From positions 1-60,658 of the forward strand of contig CAZVLQ010000012.1 in the NCBI GenBank assembly GCA_964628185.1: 60,658 nucleotides of DNA, written 5' to 3'. Source of the stretch: CAZVLQ01 sp964628185 (GTDB lineage: Bacteria; Pseudomonadota; Zetaproteobacteria; Mariprofundales; Mariprofundaceae). Positions 1 to 7,791 of this stretch are shown in pieces. The notes below the pieces were generated by a model. That model was not told where the DNA came from. It did not search any database and was given only the letters and a program-made list of their open reading frames with translations. The position numbers and the translations under genes are program-made. How positions within the stretch are numbered: the first letter of the stretch is position 1; each line of letters opens with the position of its first letter.

Positions 1-259
1 GAAAGCAGGTGGCCATCCACCTCATATGAATTTACAGCAGTATAGGGACTCAACCCCGGCCAGGATGCTGTCTATGCGGAAAATCCTCTCTCCCACCAAG
101 GTTTCTTCCCGGGAATTAGCACAAAATAAAGTACATGTCAAATATATGATTAACTTCATTGGAATATCCGGCAAGAAGGCCGCAGGCCGTTTGGTTGGCC
201 TTCAGGCGCGGCCTCAGCCACGCAGCAGATTTATATCAGATTCTTCGAACTAACGTGGG

Positions 260-1624
260 TCAAAGCAGAAACACGGTGGCAAGGCCCAGGAAGGCGAAAA
301 ATCCGATCACATCGGTCACCGTGGTCAGGATCGTGCCGGATGCCAGCGCCGGATCGATATGCAGGCGCTGCATCGTGATCGGAATCAAGGCACCGGACAG
401 GCCCGCCGCCAACAGATTGATCAACATGGCCGCTGCCATCACCAGGCCCAGTTTGATCCCCAGGGCGGGAAACCAGATGGCCGCGATCAAACCGGCCACA
501 CAGGCAAAGCCCAGCCCGGTGACCAAACTGACGAGAATTTCCTTGATCAGCGCACGCCGGGCTGTCCTGAAAGCCACCCGGCCCAGGGCAATGCCGCGTA
601 CAATCACGGTCAGGGTTTGGGTGCCGGCGATACCGCCCATGCTGGCCACGATCGGCATCAGAACGGCCAGCGCAACAACACGGGAAATCGTCCCGGCAAA
701 CTGGGCAATCACGATGGATGCAAGAATGGCCGTGGCCAGATTGACCGCAAGCCAGATGCCGCGCCGCCAGGCGGTGATGCCGACGGGCTCGGACAGGTCA
801 TCCTGATCGGACAGGGCGGCCAGGCGGTACATGTCCTCGGTCGCCTCTTCCTGCACCACGTCCAGAATGTCATCAGCGGTAATGCGACCGACCAGCACGC
901 CCTCGTCATTGACCACGGGCAGGGCCAGCACGTCATATTGCTCGAAGATATGCGCCACTTCCTCCTGATCCTGGCCCGCATGGACCCTGGGAAAATCCGC
1001 AGCGGCCACTTCGGAAACCATTTGATCCGGCCCGCAGAAGAGCAGCTTGTGAAGAGGGATTACCCCGGTCAGCCGGTCATCGTCGTCCACCACGTAGACA
1101 TAGTTCAGATTTTCAATCTCATGCCCGAAACGCCGCAGCACCTCCAGCACCTTTGAAATCTCCCAGTCATGGCGGACCTTGAACAGCTCAGCCTGCATGA
1201 GGCCGCCGGCGGATTCCTCGTCATGTGCGAGCAAGGGCTCAATTTCACGGCGATCTTCCGGCTCTAGACGTTCGATAACCTCATCGGCGACATCCCGGTC
1301 CACCGCCTGCAGAATGTCCGTAGCGTCATCCGAGTCCAGGTGTTCAACCACTTCCTCGATTTCACTGGGGGCAAGACGCGCCAGCAGGTCTTCCTGCATA
1401 CCCTCAGGTAATTCGAGCAGCACGTCGCCGCGCATTTCTTCGGGAATACGATTCAGAAGCGCCAGACGCTCATCGTCATCCTTGCAGGCAAGCAGCATCC
1501 GGCCCAGCTCGCTGTCGTGCATACCGGCAAGGCGATGGCGTAACGCACGCGGATGCTCTACAGCCATCTGCAACGCGTCCTGCGAAGAAAGCTCGGACTT
1601 TTCCTTTTCCTCTATACCAGCCAT
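260..1624 (-). CDS. mgtE: Magnesium transporter MgtE
   Basis: Inner-membrane Mg2+ channel/transporter, about 454 residues from the chosen start, the usual family length. In order it shows the acidic alpha-helical MgtE N domain (repeated Leu/Glu/Asp-rich helices such as LEPEDRREIEPLLAHDEESAG), a pair of CBS domains (around VVDDDDRLTGVIPLHKLL and VVNDEGVLVGRITADDIL), and five hydrophobic membrane segments in the C-terminal third, including the conserved pore-region pattern MPIVASMGGIAGTQTL. The frame stays open upstream to 1753, but that part runs through a palindromic repeat, so I start at the ATG at 1624 (MAGIEEKEKS). No strong ribosome site is visible there. It is monocistronic. Family assignment is secure; the exact start is moderate. 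Confidence 0.95.
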   Translation of the reverse strand: MAGIEEKEKSELSSQDALQMAVEHPRALRHRLAGMHDSELGRMLLACKDDDERLALLNRIPEEMRGDVLLELPEGMQEDLLARLAPSEIEEVVEHLDSDDATDILQAVDRDVADEVIERLEPEDRREIEPLLAHDEESAGGLMQAELFKVRHDWEISKVLEVLRRFGHEIENLNYVYVVDDDDRLTGVIPLHKLLFCGPDQMVSEVAAADFPRVHAGQDQEEVAHIFEQYDVLALPVVNDEGVLVGRITADDILDVVQEEATEDMYRLAALSDQDDLSEPVGITAWRRGIWLAVNLATAILASIVIAQFAGTISRVVALAVLMPIVASMGGIAGTQTLTVIVRGIALGRVAFRTARRALIKEILVSLVTGLGFACVAGLIAAIWFPALGIKLGLVMAAAMLINLLAAGLSGALIPITMQRLHIDPALASGTILTTVTDVIGFFAFLGLATVFLL

Positions 1625-1680
1625 GGCGTGGAAAGCTACACGACGGTGTGCCCGGGTGGAATCAGCGAAACGTTCAGATG

Positions 1681-1740
1681 TTGCATAAAAGATTCGGAAT
1701 TCAGGCCTGAATTCCGAATCCCTGAGAACCAATACACGGG
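1681..1740. repeat. Short hairpin member of dispersed repeat family A
   Basis: Contains a perfect 30-bp palindrome at 1691-1720; each arm is GATTCGGAATTCAGG. The outer flanks (TTGCAT... and ...AATACACGGG) are degenerate versions of the terminal inverted repeats of the 250-bp family A elements at 30017 and 35692. It looks like a minimal form in which the two ends are joined with no interior. It starts directly at the stop codon of the Cys-rich gene and lies upstream of mgtE. Confidence 0.75.
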
Positions 1741-2022
1741 TCAGCAGCTGCAATCACAGACACAGCCCCAGAACCAGTTGGCTTTTGTGACACAGTGAAG
1801 GTTTTCATTTCCACCAGCACCCTGTTTACATACAGCACCGGGGTTTGTACAGGGATAGCCTTCGCCCGGAATGCTTCCACCGCATTTCCCTGCTCTTGAA
1901 GCGCAATCGTAATATCCCATCGAAGCAAGCATATGGGAAGGCGGACCTGCAAATTTAAGCGCAAGCACATTAAACCCTGCAACAGCGGCTATGAGAATCA
2001 GCCAGATCATCCATCTTTTCAT
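1741..2022 (-). CDS. Small Cys-rich exported peptide, unknown function
   Basis: A 93-residue protein with an N-terminal hydrophobic segment (MKRWMIWLILIAAVAGFNVL) that could be a signal peptide or membrane anchor. The remaining domain of about 70 residues holds nine cysteines, spaced like a disulfide-rich or metal-binding peptide, and ends in CVCDCSC. A G-rich stretch lies upstream of the ATG. It stands alone, 174 bp downstream of the two TPR genes on the same strand, and its TGA stop touches the palindromic repeat at 1681-1740. I do not recognise a family. A disulfide-stabilised secreted peptide or a metallothionein-like protein are both possible. Coding status rests on the start, the signal-like N-terminus and the non-random Cys pattern. 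Confidence 0.6.
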   Translation of the reverse strand: MKRWMIWLILIAAVAGFNVLALKFAGPPSHMLASMGYYDCASRAGKCGGSIPGEGYPCTNPGAVCKQGAGGNENLHCVTKANWFWGCVCDCSC

Positions 2023-2196
2023 CTTGTTTCATTAATTCCCCCCTATAACAATTATAGATGATCCGGCCTTCCGGAACCCCGGAAATGAAAGCGCGATTTG
2101 TTTATAAAGGAGGGCAAACCGGAACCGGGAGATCAGGGCTGTATTTTTTCCATAGCCTGCCTTGACCCGGGTTATTCACAAATGCCGCCACGACCA

Positions 2197-2868
2197 TCAT
2201 GGCGATTTATGGGTAATCCGGGTCAGCTTCCTTGCCGCATCGGCCTTGCGCCCGGCATCGGCGACATCCATGCCGGGGCGCGGCGGGGCATCAAGGGCTT
2301 TTTTCAGATAGGCGGCCGCATCGATCAAATGCTTCCTGTCCAGAAGAAAACTCCCCATGAAATAGTTTGTATCCAGGCTACCCGGCGCAATGGCAAGCGC
2401 CTTGCGCAGATAGTATTCCGCCCTTGCATTATCACCAAAACCGACGGGCCAGCCCGGCATGCTGTGATACAGATTGCCGAGAAATGCACAGGCCAGTCCG
2501 TCTCCCGCATTCGGACTGATGGAAAGGGCCTTTTCAAGCAGGCTCTTTGCCTGCCGGATCATTTGTACGGAGGCCAGGCTGTGCTTCTCGCCGGCTTCAT
2601 TGGCGAGAATAATGGCTTCCCAAAGCCACATGGAGGCGTCGGCGGGATGCGCCATTCGCATCTCTCTGGCCAGTCCGTGCAGCCGGGCATAGGCAGCCTC
2701 CCGTTGCGCCACAGGCAGCTGATACTTGATATGCGCCCATTCATGCCGGATATCCGCCAGCGTGAAGGCCGCCCCGGATGCTGCCTGGACTGTATATGCG
2801 AGCATCAAAAGGCCGGCGAGGTAAAGACCCCGCATGAAATCGGGGGCTTTCGGCGACCTGTGGGACAT
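2197..2868 (-). CDS. Secreted TPR-repeat protein (second of a tandem pair)
   Basis: A 223-residue protein with a hydrophobic leader (MRGLYLAGLLMLAYTVQAAS) and TPR-like helix pairs, including a stretch FLGNLYHSMPGWPVGFGDNA followed by ALAIAPGSLDTNYFMGSFLL. It is a clear paralogue of the upstream gene, with matching blocks HEWAHIKYQ/HQWAEVNYK, WEAIILA/WEAIIRA, GFGDNARA/GFGDDDKA, DTNYFMG/DANYFMG and AGRKADAARKL/AGRKAETAVKL. Its ATG overlaps the stop of that gene (TAATG), so the two are translationally coupled. Probably periplasmic, working as a scaffold or partner. It is the last gene of the operon that starts at 7227. Alternative start: the Met at 2835. Confidence 0.8.
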   Translation of the reverse strand: MSHRSPKAPDFMRGLYLAGLLMLAYTVQAASGAAFTLADIRHEWAHIKYQLPVAQREAAYARLHGLAREMRMAHPADASMWLWEAIILANEAGEKHSLASVQMIRQAKSLLEKALSISPNAGDGLACAFLGNLYHSMPGWPVGFGDNARAEYYLRKALAIAPGSLDTNYFMGSFLLDRKHLIDAAAYLKKALDAPPRPGMDVADAGRKADAARKLTRITHKSP

Positions 2869-3560
2869 TATTTGATATGCAGCTTTTTCTTTACCCGGGC
2901 CAGCTTCACCGCCGTCTCCGCCTTGCGGCCGGCGGAATAGACGGGACGATCCGGCACGTCCGGCAGGCTCAGCACCTTTTCAAACCAGGGGAGCGCCTTT
3001 TTATACTGTTTCTGGTCCAGCCAGTAATCGCCCATGAAATAATTGGCGTCCATATCGTCCGGGGCCATAGCGATGGCCTTGTTCAGGTATGCCAGCGCCT
3101 TATCGTCATCGCCGAAACCGATAAAACCGCCCGGAACCATATAATAGAAGCTGCCCAGCGTCGTATAGATGGAACCGTGCATGGCGTTCGGGTCAAGTTT
3201 TTCCGCCGCCAACAGTAAATCACGCCCCTTCTTCATTTGCGGCATAGCATTGAACATGGAAGACATGCCCCCCATCGCTCCGGCGTAACCGGCGCGAATA
3301 ATCGCCTCCCATATCTTTGGTTCGGCACGGTTAGGGTATTTCGCCGATAACGCAGCTGCCTTGTCTGCCAGCGACTTGAATGCACCCTCTTTCCGGCTGT
3401 CCGGCGTCTTGTAGTTGACCTCGGCCCACTGATGCTGCAAGTCCGATACTGCATTTATGACTTCATCGGCCATCACCGTATTGGTGTGTCCAATCGAGAT
3501 AACAATCGCCAGTAACAGGGCCGGACAAAATTTAAGTGTGAATCCTTGCAATTTCTTCAA
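2868..3560 (-). CDS. Secreted TPR-repeat protein (first of a tandem pair)
   Basis: About 230 residues. I chose a TTG start at 3560 because a GGAGG lies five bases upstream and translation then begins MKKLQGFTLKFCPALLLAIV, a good signal peptide with a likely cleavage after VMA; the frame also opens at an ATG at 3575. The mature part has TPR-like units (KGRDLLLAAEKLDPN, KALAYLNKAIAMAPDD, KKALPWFEKVL) and the family blocks FYYMVPGGFIGFGDDD and DANYFMGDYWLDQ. It starts 31 bp after the SDR gene and overlaps the second TPR gene. Role unknown. Its place in the operon suggests the pathway product or one of its steps is handled in the periplasm or envelope, which is inference. Confidence 0.8.
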   Translation of the reverse strand: MKKLQGFTLKFCPALLLAIVISIGHTNTVMADEVINAVSDLQHQWAEVNYKTPDSRKEGAFKSLADKAAALSAKYPNRAEPKIWEAIIRAGYAGAMGGMSSMFNAMPQMKKGRDLLLAAEKLDPNAMHGSIYTTLGSFYYMVPGGFIGFGDDDKALAYLNKAIAMAPDDMDANYFMGDYWLDQKQYKKALPWFEKVLSLPDVPDRPVYSAGRKAETAVKLARVKKKLHIK

Positions 3561-3591
3561 AACAACCTCCAGCATTTTGATTTAGAGTAAG

Positions 3592-4383
3592 TTAATCTTC
3601 TTCCTTGGCAAATTTCCTGGAGATACGATTCTGTGCCGCCAGCGCCTTGTCGACAAGGCGGGGAAACCGCACATTGATCTGTACGAAAAATGACTCGGGA
3701 AAGCCGATATAGACTTCCTTGCGATCATTGTCGATGGCCTGAAGGATCTTTTCCACCACCACTTCCGGCGCATCCATATTCATTTTCGTCGCCTCGCCCA
3801 TACGCATGATACGACCGGTATTGAGCGGCGTTTTTACCGCCCGTGGCGCCACATACATCACCTTGATGCCGGTGTCGTAAAGCTCACGGCGCAACGCCTC
3901 GGAAAAACCGCGCAAACCGAACTTGCTGGTCGAATAGGCCGTGAACCACGCAAAGCCAATGGAGCCGAAGACCGAGCCGACATTGATGATGCGTCCGGTA
4001 TTGCGTGCGACCATTTCCGGCAGCACGGCGCGTGTAAGGTGCATTGGTCCCAGCAGATTTACCCGGATCAGCAAATCAATGAAGTCGGGATCTTCATCCT
4101 CAAAACAACGGAAACTCATGAGTCCCGCCAGATTGATCAGGATGTCAATCTGTCCCAGCGCCTCTCTGGCATTCCCGGCGGCGACGGCGCATCCCTTCCG
4201 ACTGGAAAGATCGCCCGCAACGGTATGTACTCCGTCAATCTCCCTTGCTACCTCGTGCAGCGCCTCTGCATTGGCATCCACCAGTGCCAGGCGTGCGCCG
4301 CGCTCATGCAGCCGCCTGGCCAACAGGCGGCCCATACCGCCGGCCGCGCCGGTCAGCAGGATATTCTTGTCACGAATTTCCAC
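3592..4383 (-). CDS. Short-chain dehydrogenase/reductase (SDR)
   Basis: A 263-residue classical SDR, NAD(P)H-dependent. It shows the nucleotide-binding TGAAGGMG motif at the N-terminus, NLAG after strand 4, a catalytic Ser in INVGSVFGS and the YSTSK Tyr/Lys pair, so the active site is complete. The acidic residue after strand 2 (LVDAN) points to NAD preference, which is inference. The start is GTG at 4383, with GAGGAG upstream at good spacing, and it overlaps the end of the diiron oxidase gene by 14 bp. In this operon it probably reduces or oxidises a carbonyl made by the neighbouring acyl-handling enzymes. The substrate cannot be read from the sequence. Confidence 0.9.
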   Translation of the reverse strand: MEIRDKNILLTGAAGGMGRLLARRLHERGARLALVDANAEALHEVAREIDGVHTVAGDLSSRKGCAVAAGNAREALGQIDILINLAGLMSFRCFEDEDPDFIDLLIRVNLLGPMHLTRAVLPEMVARNTGRIINVGSVFGSIGFAWFTAYSTSKFGLRGFSEALRRELYDTGIKVMYVAPRAVKTPLNTGRIMRMGEATKMNMDAPEVVVEKILQAIDNDRKEVYIGFPESFFVQINVRFPRLVDKALAAQNRISRKFAKEED

Positions 4384-5065
4384 TTGTACGCTCCTCGCCT
4401 AAAGATATGAACGGCAGGCTGCGAAAAATATCGCCATAGAGCCTGTACATCATGCGCGCGCAATGCACCACGGCGGCCTTGTCATCCGCATGATCCAGCC
4501 GGTTCATCAGCTTTTCGTAAAAATCCACATGGCCAATATCCAGCGAGCCATGCGAGGTCAGATAGGAAAATGCCTGTTTGGGCAAATTCAGGCTTTTCCG
4601 GATATTTTCCGCAGCGTGGGTCGCCAGCGCCACACTGGTGCCCTCAAGCACCAGCACCATGCCGAAAAAACCGACCGGATTAAGGCGGGCGACCGTATCG
4701 TAGGCATAGGCCACCATCAGTTCCGTGGCCGGCAGGGGCATGGCCCGGCGCACGGCCTCCTTGTCCCCGCCACAGGCCTCAATGTCGTTCAGAATCCACT
4801 CCTGATGACCCATTTCCTCTTCGATATATTCACCGATCGCTTCGCGAAGCCACTCCAGCCGTTCCGGCAGGCGGGCGCCCGTCGCCATCAGAAGAGGAGT
4901 GGTGTGCTTCACATGATGATAAGCCTGACCCAGAAAAGCCAGATAGCTTTCCAGCGACAGCTTTCCCTCGACGCCCTGCCGGATAAACGGGATCGACAGC
5001 AGATCGTTGCGCGCCTCCACGGTGGCGGTCAGCAACTCCTGATAAAATGCTTCATGACGGGCCAT
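4370..5065 (-). CDS. Haem-oxygenase-fold diiron oxidase (TenA/iron-containing redox enzyme family)
   Basis: A 231-residue all-helical protein of the TenA/haem oxygenase-like superfamily. A plausible diiron ligand set is visible: E84 and H87 in EEEMGHQEW, E141 in LVLEGTSVA, and D176/H179 in SLDIGHVDF, with His-rich helix YHHVKH near residue 50. This matches the pattern of haem-oxygenase-like diiron oxidases, a group that includes fatty-acid decarboxylating and N-oxygenating enzymes, rather than thiaminase TenA with its Cys. The start ATG follows the ligase stop with no gap (TGAATG). With an acyl-activating ligase and an acyltransferase in the same operon, the likely substrate is an acyl or amino-acyl compound (inference). 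Confidence 0.85.
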   Translation of the reverse strand: MARHEAFYQELLTATVEARNDLLSIPFIRQGVEGKLSLESYLAFLGQAYHHVKHTTPLLMATGARLPERLEWLREAIGEYIEEEMGHQEWILNDIEACGGDKEAVRRAMPLPATELMVAYAYDTVARLNPVGFFGMVLVLEGTSVALATHAAENIRKSLNLPKQAFSYLTSHGSLDIGHVDFYEKLMNRLDHADDKAAVVHCARMMYRLYGDIFRSLPFISLGEERTSGNS

Positions 5066-6592
5066 TCAGCGCTCCTCATCATCCATGGTTTCAATGGCTT
5101 TTCGGTATGCCTGCCATATCCTGTCGCGGCGCGGACGACCCGTGCCGGTCCATTGACCGTTGGCGATACTAAAGGCTTCACCGGCCACGTGCCAGCGCCT
5201 GATGCGGGCATAATCGGGCAACATGGCATTGGCGGCATCCACGGCTACCTGCACGGCCGTATCGTCCGCGCCCCGGCGCGGAACCAGCACGGCCACATTG
5301 CTGGGACGGGCCTCGCCAAATACGACGGCCTGGGCGATGGCCGGCTGGACGGTCAGTTCACGCTCCACCCATTCCGGTGAAACATTGCGTCCGAAGGCGG
5401 TAATAAAGATATGTTTCTTGCGGCCGGTAATATGCAGGAAACCATCAGTATCCAGGTAGCCCATATCGCCGGTGGGCCAGAATCCATCCCGAAGCGCAGG
5501 GCTCACCTCGCCCAGATAACCGGAAAACAGGCTGCCAGCCACCAGAATCTCCCCGTCATCCGCAAACCCGAGTTTCACGTGCGCCAAAGGTCTGCCCACG
5601 GAGCCGGCCTTGTGCGCATGCGGACCGTTGACAGCCACCACGCTTGCCGCCTCGGAAAGCCCGTAGCCTTCATACACCGGCACATGCAACTCCGACGCCT
5701 GTTTGAGCAGCGTGGGAGAGACCGGTGCGCCGCCCACGGCGGCATAACGAAGTGCCGACGGCCGTGGCCCGCCGGCGGCAATCGCGGAAACAAGCCCCAG
5801 CAGCATTTGTGGAATCATGATGCATGTACTCGCTTTCTCCCGCACCAGGGCCTGAAGAAACCTGGCAGGGTCCAGACCGGTGGCGCCGCTCATGCCCACC
5901 GCGGCCAGGCCCGGCAATATGCAGGTAGCGCCGGCCAGCAACGGCACATAGATGCCACCGATATTCTCAAGCAGGGTGGCCAGCGGCAGTGCGCACAAAT
6001 GCCGGTCATGTGCTTGCGCACAGGATGCCTGCCTGAGAGATTTCGCCACATCCTCCATGACGGGCCGGGAAAGACAAACGCCCCTGGGATCGCCGGTTGT
6101 ACCGGATGTGTAGGTTACCTTGGCCACTTCCGCGGGAATCGGGCAGGGAAAAGGGTGCTCAAGCTGAATCGCATGGATACTGGAACCCGCGAGCTCGAAT
6201 GAATCGTGGTCGGATACGGAAATGTCAATTGCATCCAGTATGCGCAGCAGGATGCCGGGCTGATCGGTCAGGATCAGTTCCAGCCCGGAATCGGCAATCA
6301 GATGCTCAACCTGGCCGGGAGAGAAAAACATCGGAACAGGCACAACAGGCGTCAGGGAAGAAAGCGCCGCCAGATCGGATACCACCCAGGCCGGGGTATT
6401 GTCCATGAACAAACCGATGGCCGCGACCTGACGTTCGGCAAACAGCACCGCCAGAGCCTCAACCCGGGCGTCCAGCTCTGCATAGCTTATGGAAATATTT
6501 ACCCCGGCCAGTGCGACACGCTCAGGCGTTGTGCGGGCATGCCGCTGCAACGACTTCAACACCCGGCTTTCGGCGCGGATGATTCCCCCCAT
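5066..6592 (-). CDS. AMP-binding adenylate-forming ligase (acyl-CoA synthetase-like)
   Basis: ANL-superfamily enzyme of about 508 residues that activates a carboxylic acid as an acyl-AMP. Visible core motifs are the P-loop YTSGTTGDPRG, YEGYGLSEA, the ribose-binding TGDMGYLDTDGFLHITGRKK and a C-terminal subdomain. Odd point: the A10 lysine position near the C-terminus reads NGQWTGTGRPRRDRI, so the usual catalytic Lys appears replaced by Gln or Arg. I start at the ATG at 6592, which overlaps the stop of the upstream gene (TGATG); the frame also opens at 6649. It may load a CoA, a carrier protein or the neighbouring GNAT-like enzyme directly. No carrier-protein gene is seen in the window. Confidence 0.9.
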   Translation of the reverse strand: MGGIIRAESRVLKSLQRHARTTPERVALAGVNISISYAELDARVEALAVLFAERQVAAIGLFMDNTPAWVVSDLAALSSLTPVVPVPMFFSPGQVEHLIADSGLELILTDQPGILLRILDAIDISVSDHDSFELAGSSIHAIQLEHPFPCPIPAEVAKVTYTSGTTGDPRGVCLSRPVMEDVAKSLRQASCAQAHDRHLCALPLATLLENIGGIYVPLLAGATCILPGLAAVGMSGATGLDPARFLQALVREKASTCIMIPQMLLGLVSAIAAGGPRPSALRYAAVGGAPVSPTLLKQASELHVPVYEGYGLSEAASVVAVNGPHAHKAGSVGRPLAHVKLGFADDGEILVAGSLFSGYLGEVSPALRDGFWPTGDMGYLDTDGFLHITGRKKHIFITAFGRNVSPEWVERELTVQPAIAQAVVFGEARPSNVAVLVPRRGADDTAVQVAVDAANAMLPDYARIRRWHVAGEAFSIANGQWTGTGRPRRDRIWQAYRKAIETMDDEER

Positions 6593-7227
6593 CAGGAAGC
6601 CGCTCTTTTCCTGCCCTGTTGCATACCCTCTATAAGAGCACTGACCCAAAGCGGCTGCAGGACTTCGCGGGTAAACTCAAGCGCCCAGTAGCCTTCATGG
6701 ATGTCACCCGCCATTACCCTGGGCCCGGCCAGATAATAGCGCCCCCATTCACGGCGTTCATCCTCGGAGAGGCGATTCGGATCGGCATCGCCGATCTGCA
6801 CGGGATCAAGCCCCAGCCGAAAAAAGGCATTGCGCAACTTGACAACACCGGTAAAAACAACCCAGCGAAAACCGGCGCCATACAAATAGGCGGTCAGGGC
6901 CGTAATGGCGGCGCGGGCTCCGCCCGGATGTGCATCCGCCAGATTTCCGACTTCGACAATATCGCTCCGTAAAATGTTAAGTCCCTGCTTCCTGCCTACC
7001 ACGGCCTCGATCGGCTCATCAAAATAATGCTCAACAAAGAGGTTGTGTCTGGCCGCATCCCTGTAACCGACCGCGGCCACCATCTCGCCTTCGCGGGTGG
7101 ACAGGCGGACCAGATGAGGCATGTAATGATGCAGATTGGCATCGTATTCAGTGCCAAAACGCTGATGAATAAAACGTTCCGTCTCGGCCCGCCCGGGATG
7201 ATCCGGCTCAAGCGCTTCAATGATCAT
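6592..7227 (-). CDS. Thermostable hemolysin family protein (GNAT-like acyltransferase fold)
   Basis: A 211-residue member of the family annotated 'thermostable hemolysin'. Features I recognise are HYFDEPIEA, the EVGNLA block, VFTGVVKLRNAFFRLGL and the WGRYYLAGPRVMAGDI tail. The overall pattern (EVGNLA, then a helix, then TG...RNAFFRLGL) resembles GNAT-type acyltransferases such as autoinducer and N-acyl amino acid synthases, so an acyl transfer role is more likely than pore formation; this is inference. It is the first gene of the operon and overlaps the ligase start by one base. The family name comes from Vibrio homologues. No signal peptide is present. Confidence 0.85.
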   Translation of the reverse strand: MIIEALEPDHPGRAETERFIHQRFGTEYDANLHHYMPHLVRLSTREGEMVAAVGYRDAARHNLFVEHYFDEPIEAVVGRKQGLNILRSDIVEVGNLADAHPGGARAAITALTAYLYGAGFRWVVFTGVVKLRNAFFRLGLDPVQIGDADPNRLSEDERREWGRYYLAGPRVMAGDIHEGYWALEFTREVLQPLWVSALIEGMQQGRKRAAS

Positions 7228-7317
7228 GTACCCTCTCTGTATGCCCGGGCGGCCATGCTACGGAAGAACGTGCATTCCGCATGAACCGATCCCCACATCC
7301 CCCTCCTTTGCTTTCGA

Positions 7318-7575
7318 TTACTTCAGGGGCTCGTCAGTGGATGAGGTGGTATCGGTTTGCATTCTGCACATCGTACCCACGCTTGAGAACGTGGACACCA
7401 TGTATGGCACCAGCATGGTCAGAATGATCTTGACCATGTCAGCGCCGCTCAGCCTGCCCTGCACGATAGTATCGCCATAATTGATGGCCACCAGAACGGG
7501 ACCAACAACAAACGCATATTTCATGGAACAACGAACAATCGCGGGGTCACGCGCGGTTTTCAGCCAGACTCTCAT
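7318..7575 (-). CDS. nrtS: Small nitrate/nitrite transporter NrtS
   Basis: An 85-residue integral membrane protein matching the NrtS family pattern: AIVRCSMKYAFVVGPVLVAINYGDTI, then KIILTMLVPYMVSTFSSVG. It has two membrane segments and the conserved NYGD and VPY(M/C)VST motifs. NrtS was described as a small nitrate/nitrite uptake protein in cyanobacteria and has homologues in marine proteobacteria. I start at the ATG at 7575 because AGAGG lies five bases upstream; a GTG at 7581 is also in frame. It ends 90 bp before the start of the 2197-7227 operon on the same strand, so co-transcription is possible. Confidence 0.85.
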   Translation of the reverse strand: MRVWLKTARDPAIVRCSMKYAFVVGPVLVAINYGDTIVQGRLSGADMVKIILTMLVPYMVSTFSSVGTMCRMQTDTTSSTDEPLK

Positions 7576-7732
7576 TTGCACCTCTATTCAGGCCTGAACA
7601 ATAACCATGTGGAAAACATTCGTCATCCGTAACCTGCAATCTGTCATACGGAGGCTTGGTCTGTCCGGCAAGCAATTTCTTTCACGCATTCGTCGTCATC
7701 AGCCGGATCAGGTTTGAATGGTTCTGAAAAGC

Positions 7733-7751
7733 TTGTGTGTAAAGGTCAGGG
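7733..7751. repeat. 19-bp sequence also found at 29980-29998
   Basis: TTGTGTGTAAAGGTCAGGG occurs here, about 40 bp upstream of tgt, and again, exactly, upstream of the TVP38 gene at 29980-29998. A 19-bp exact match is unlikely by chance in a window this size. Function unknown. Confidence 0.5.
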
Positions 7752-7791
7752 GCATTGCCGCTGCGTTCGCCGCACGGCAGGGTGCAGCGCC

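Noticed and set aside
1..259. Possible gene at the left edge
   Set aside because: Open frames are short and lack family features or ribosome sites; only a weak GAAGGCC/GGCCTTC inverted repeat near 174-205 is seen.
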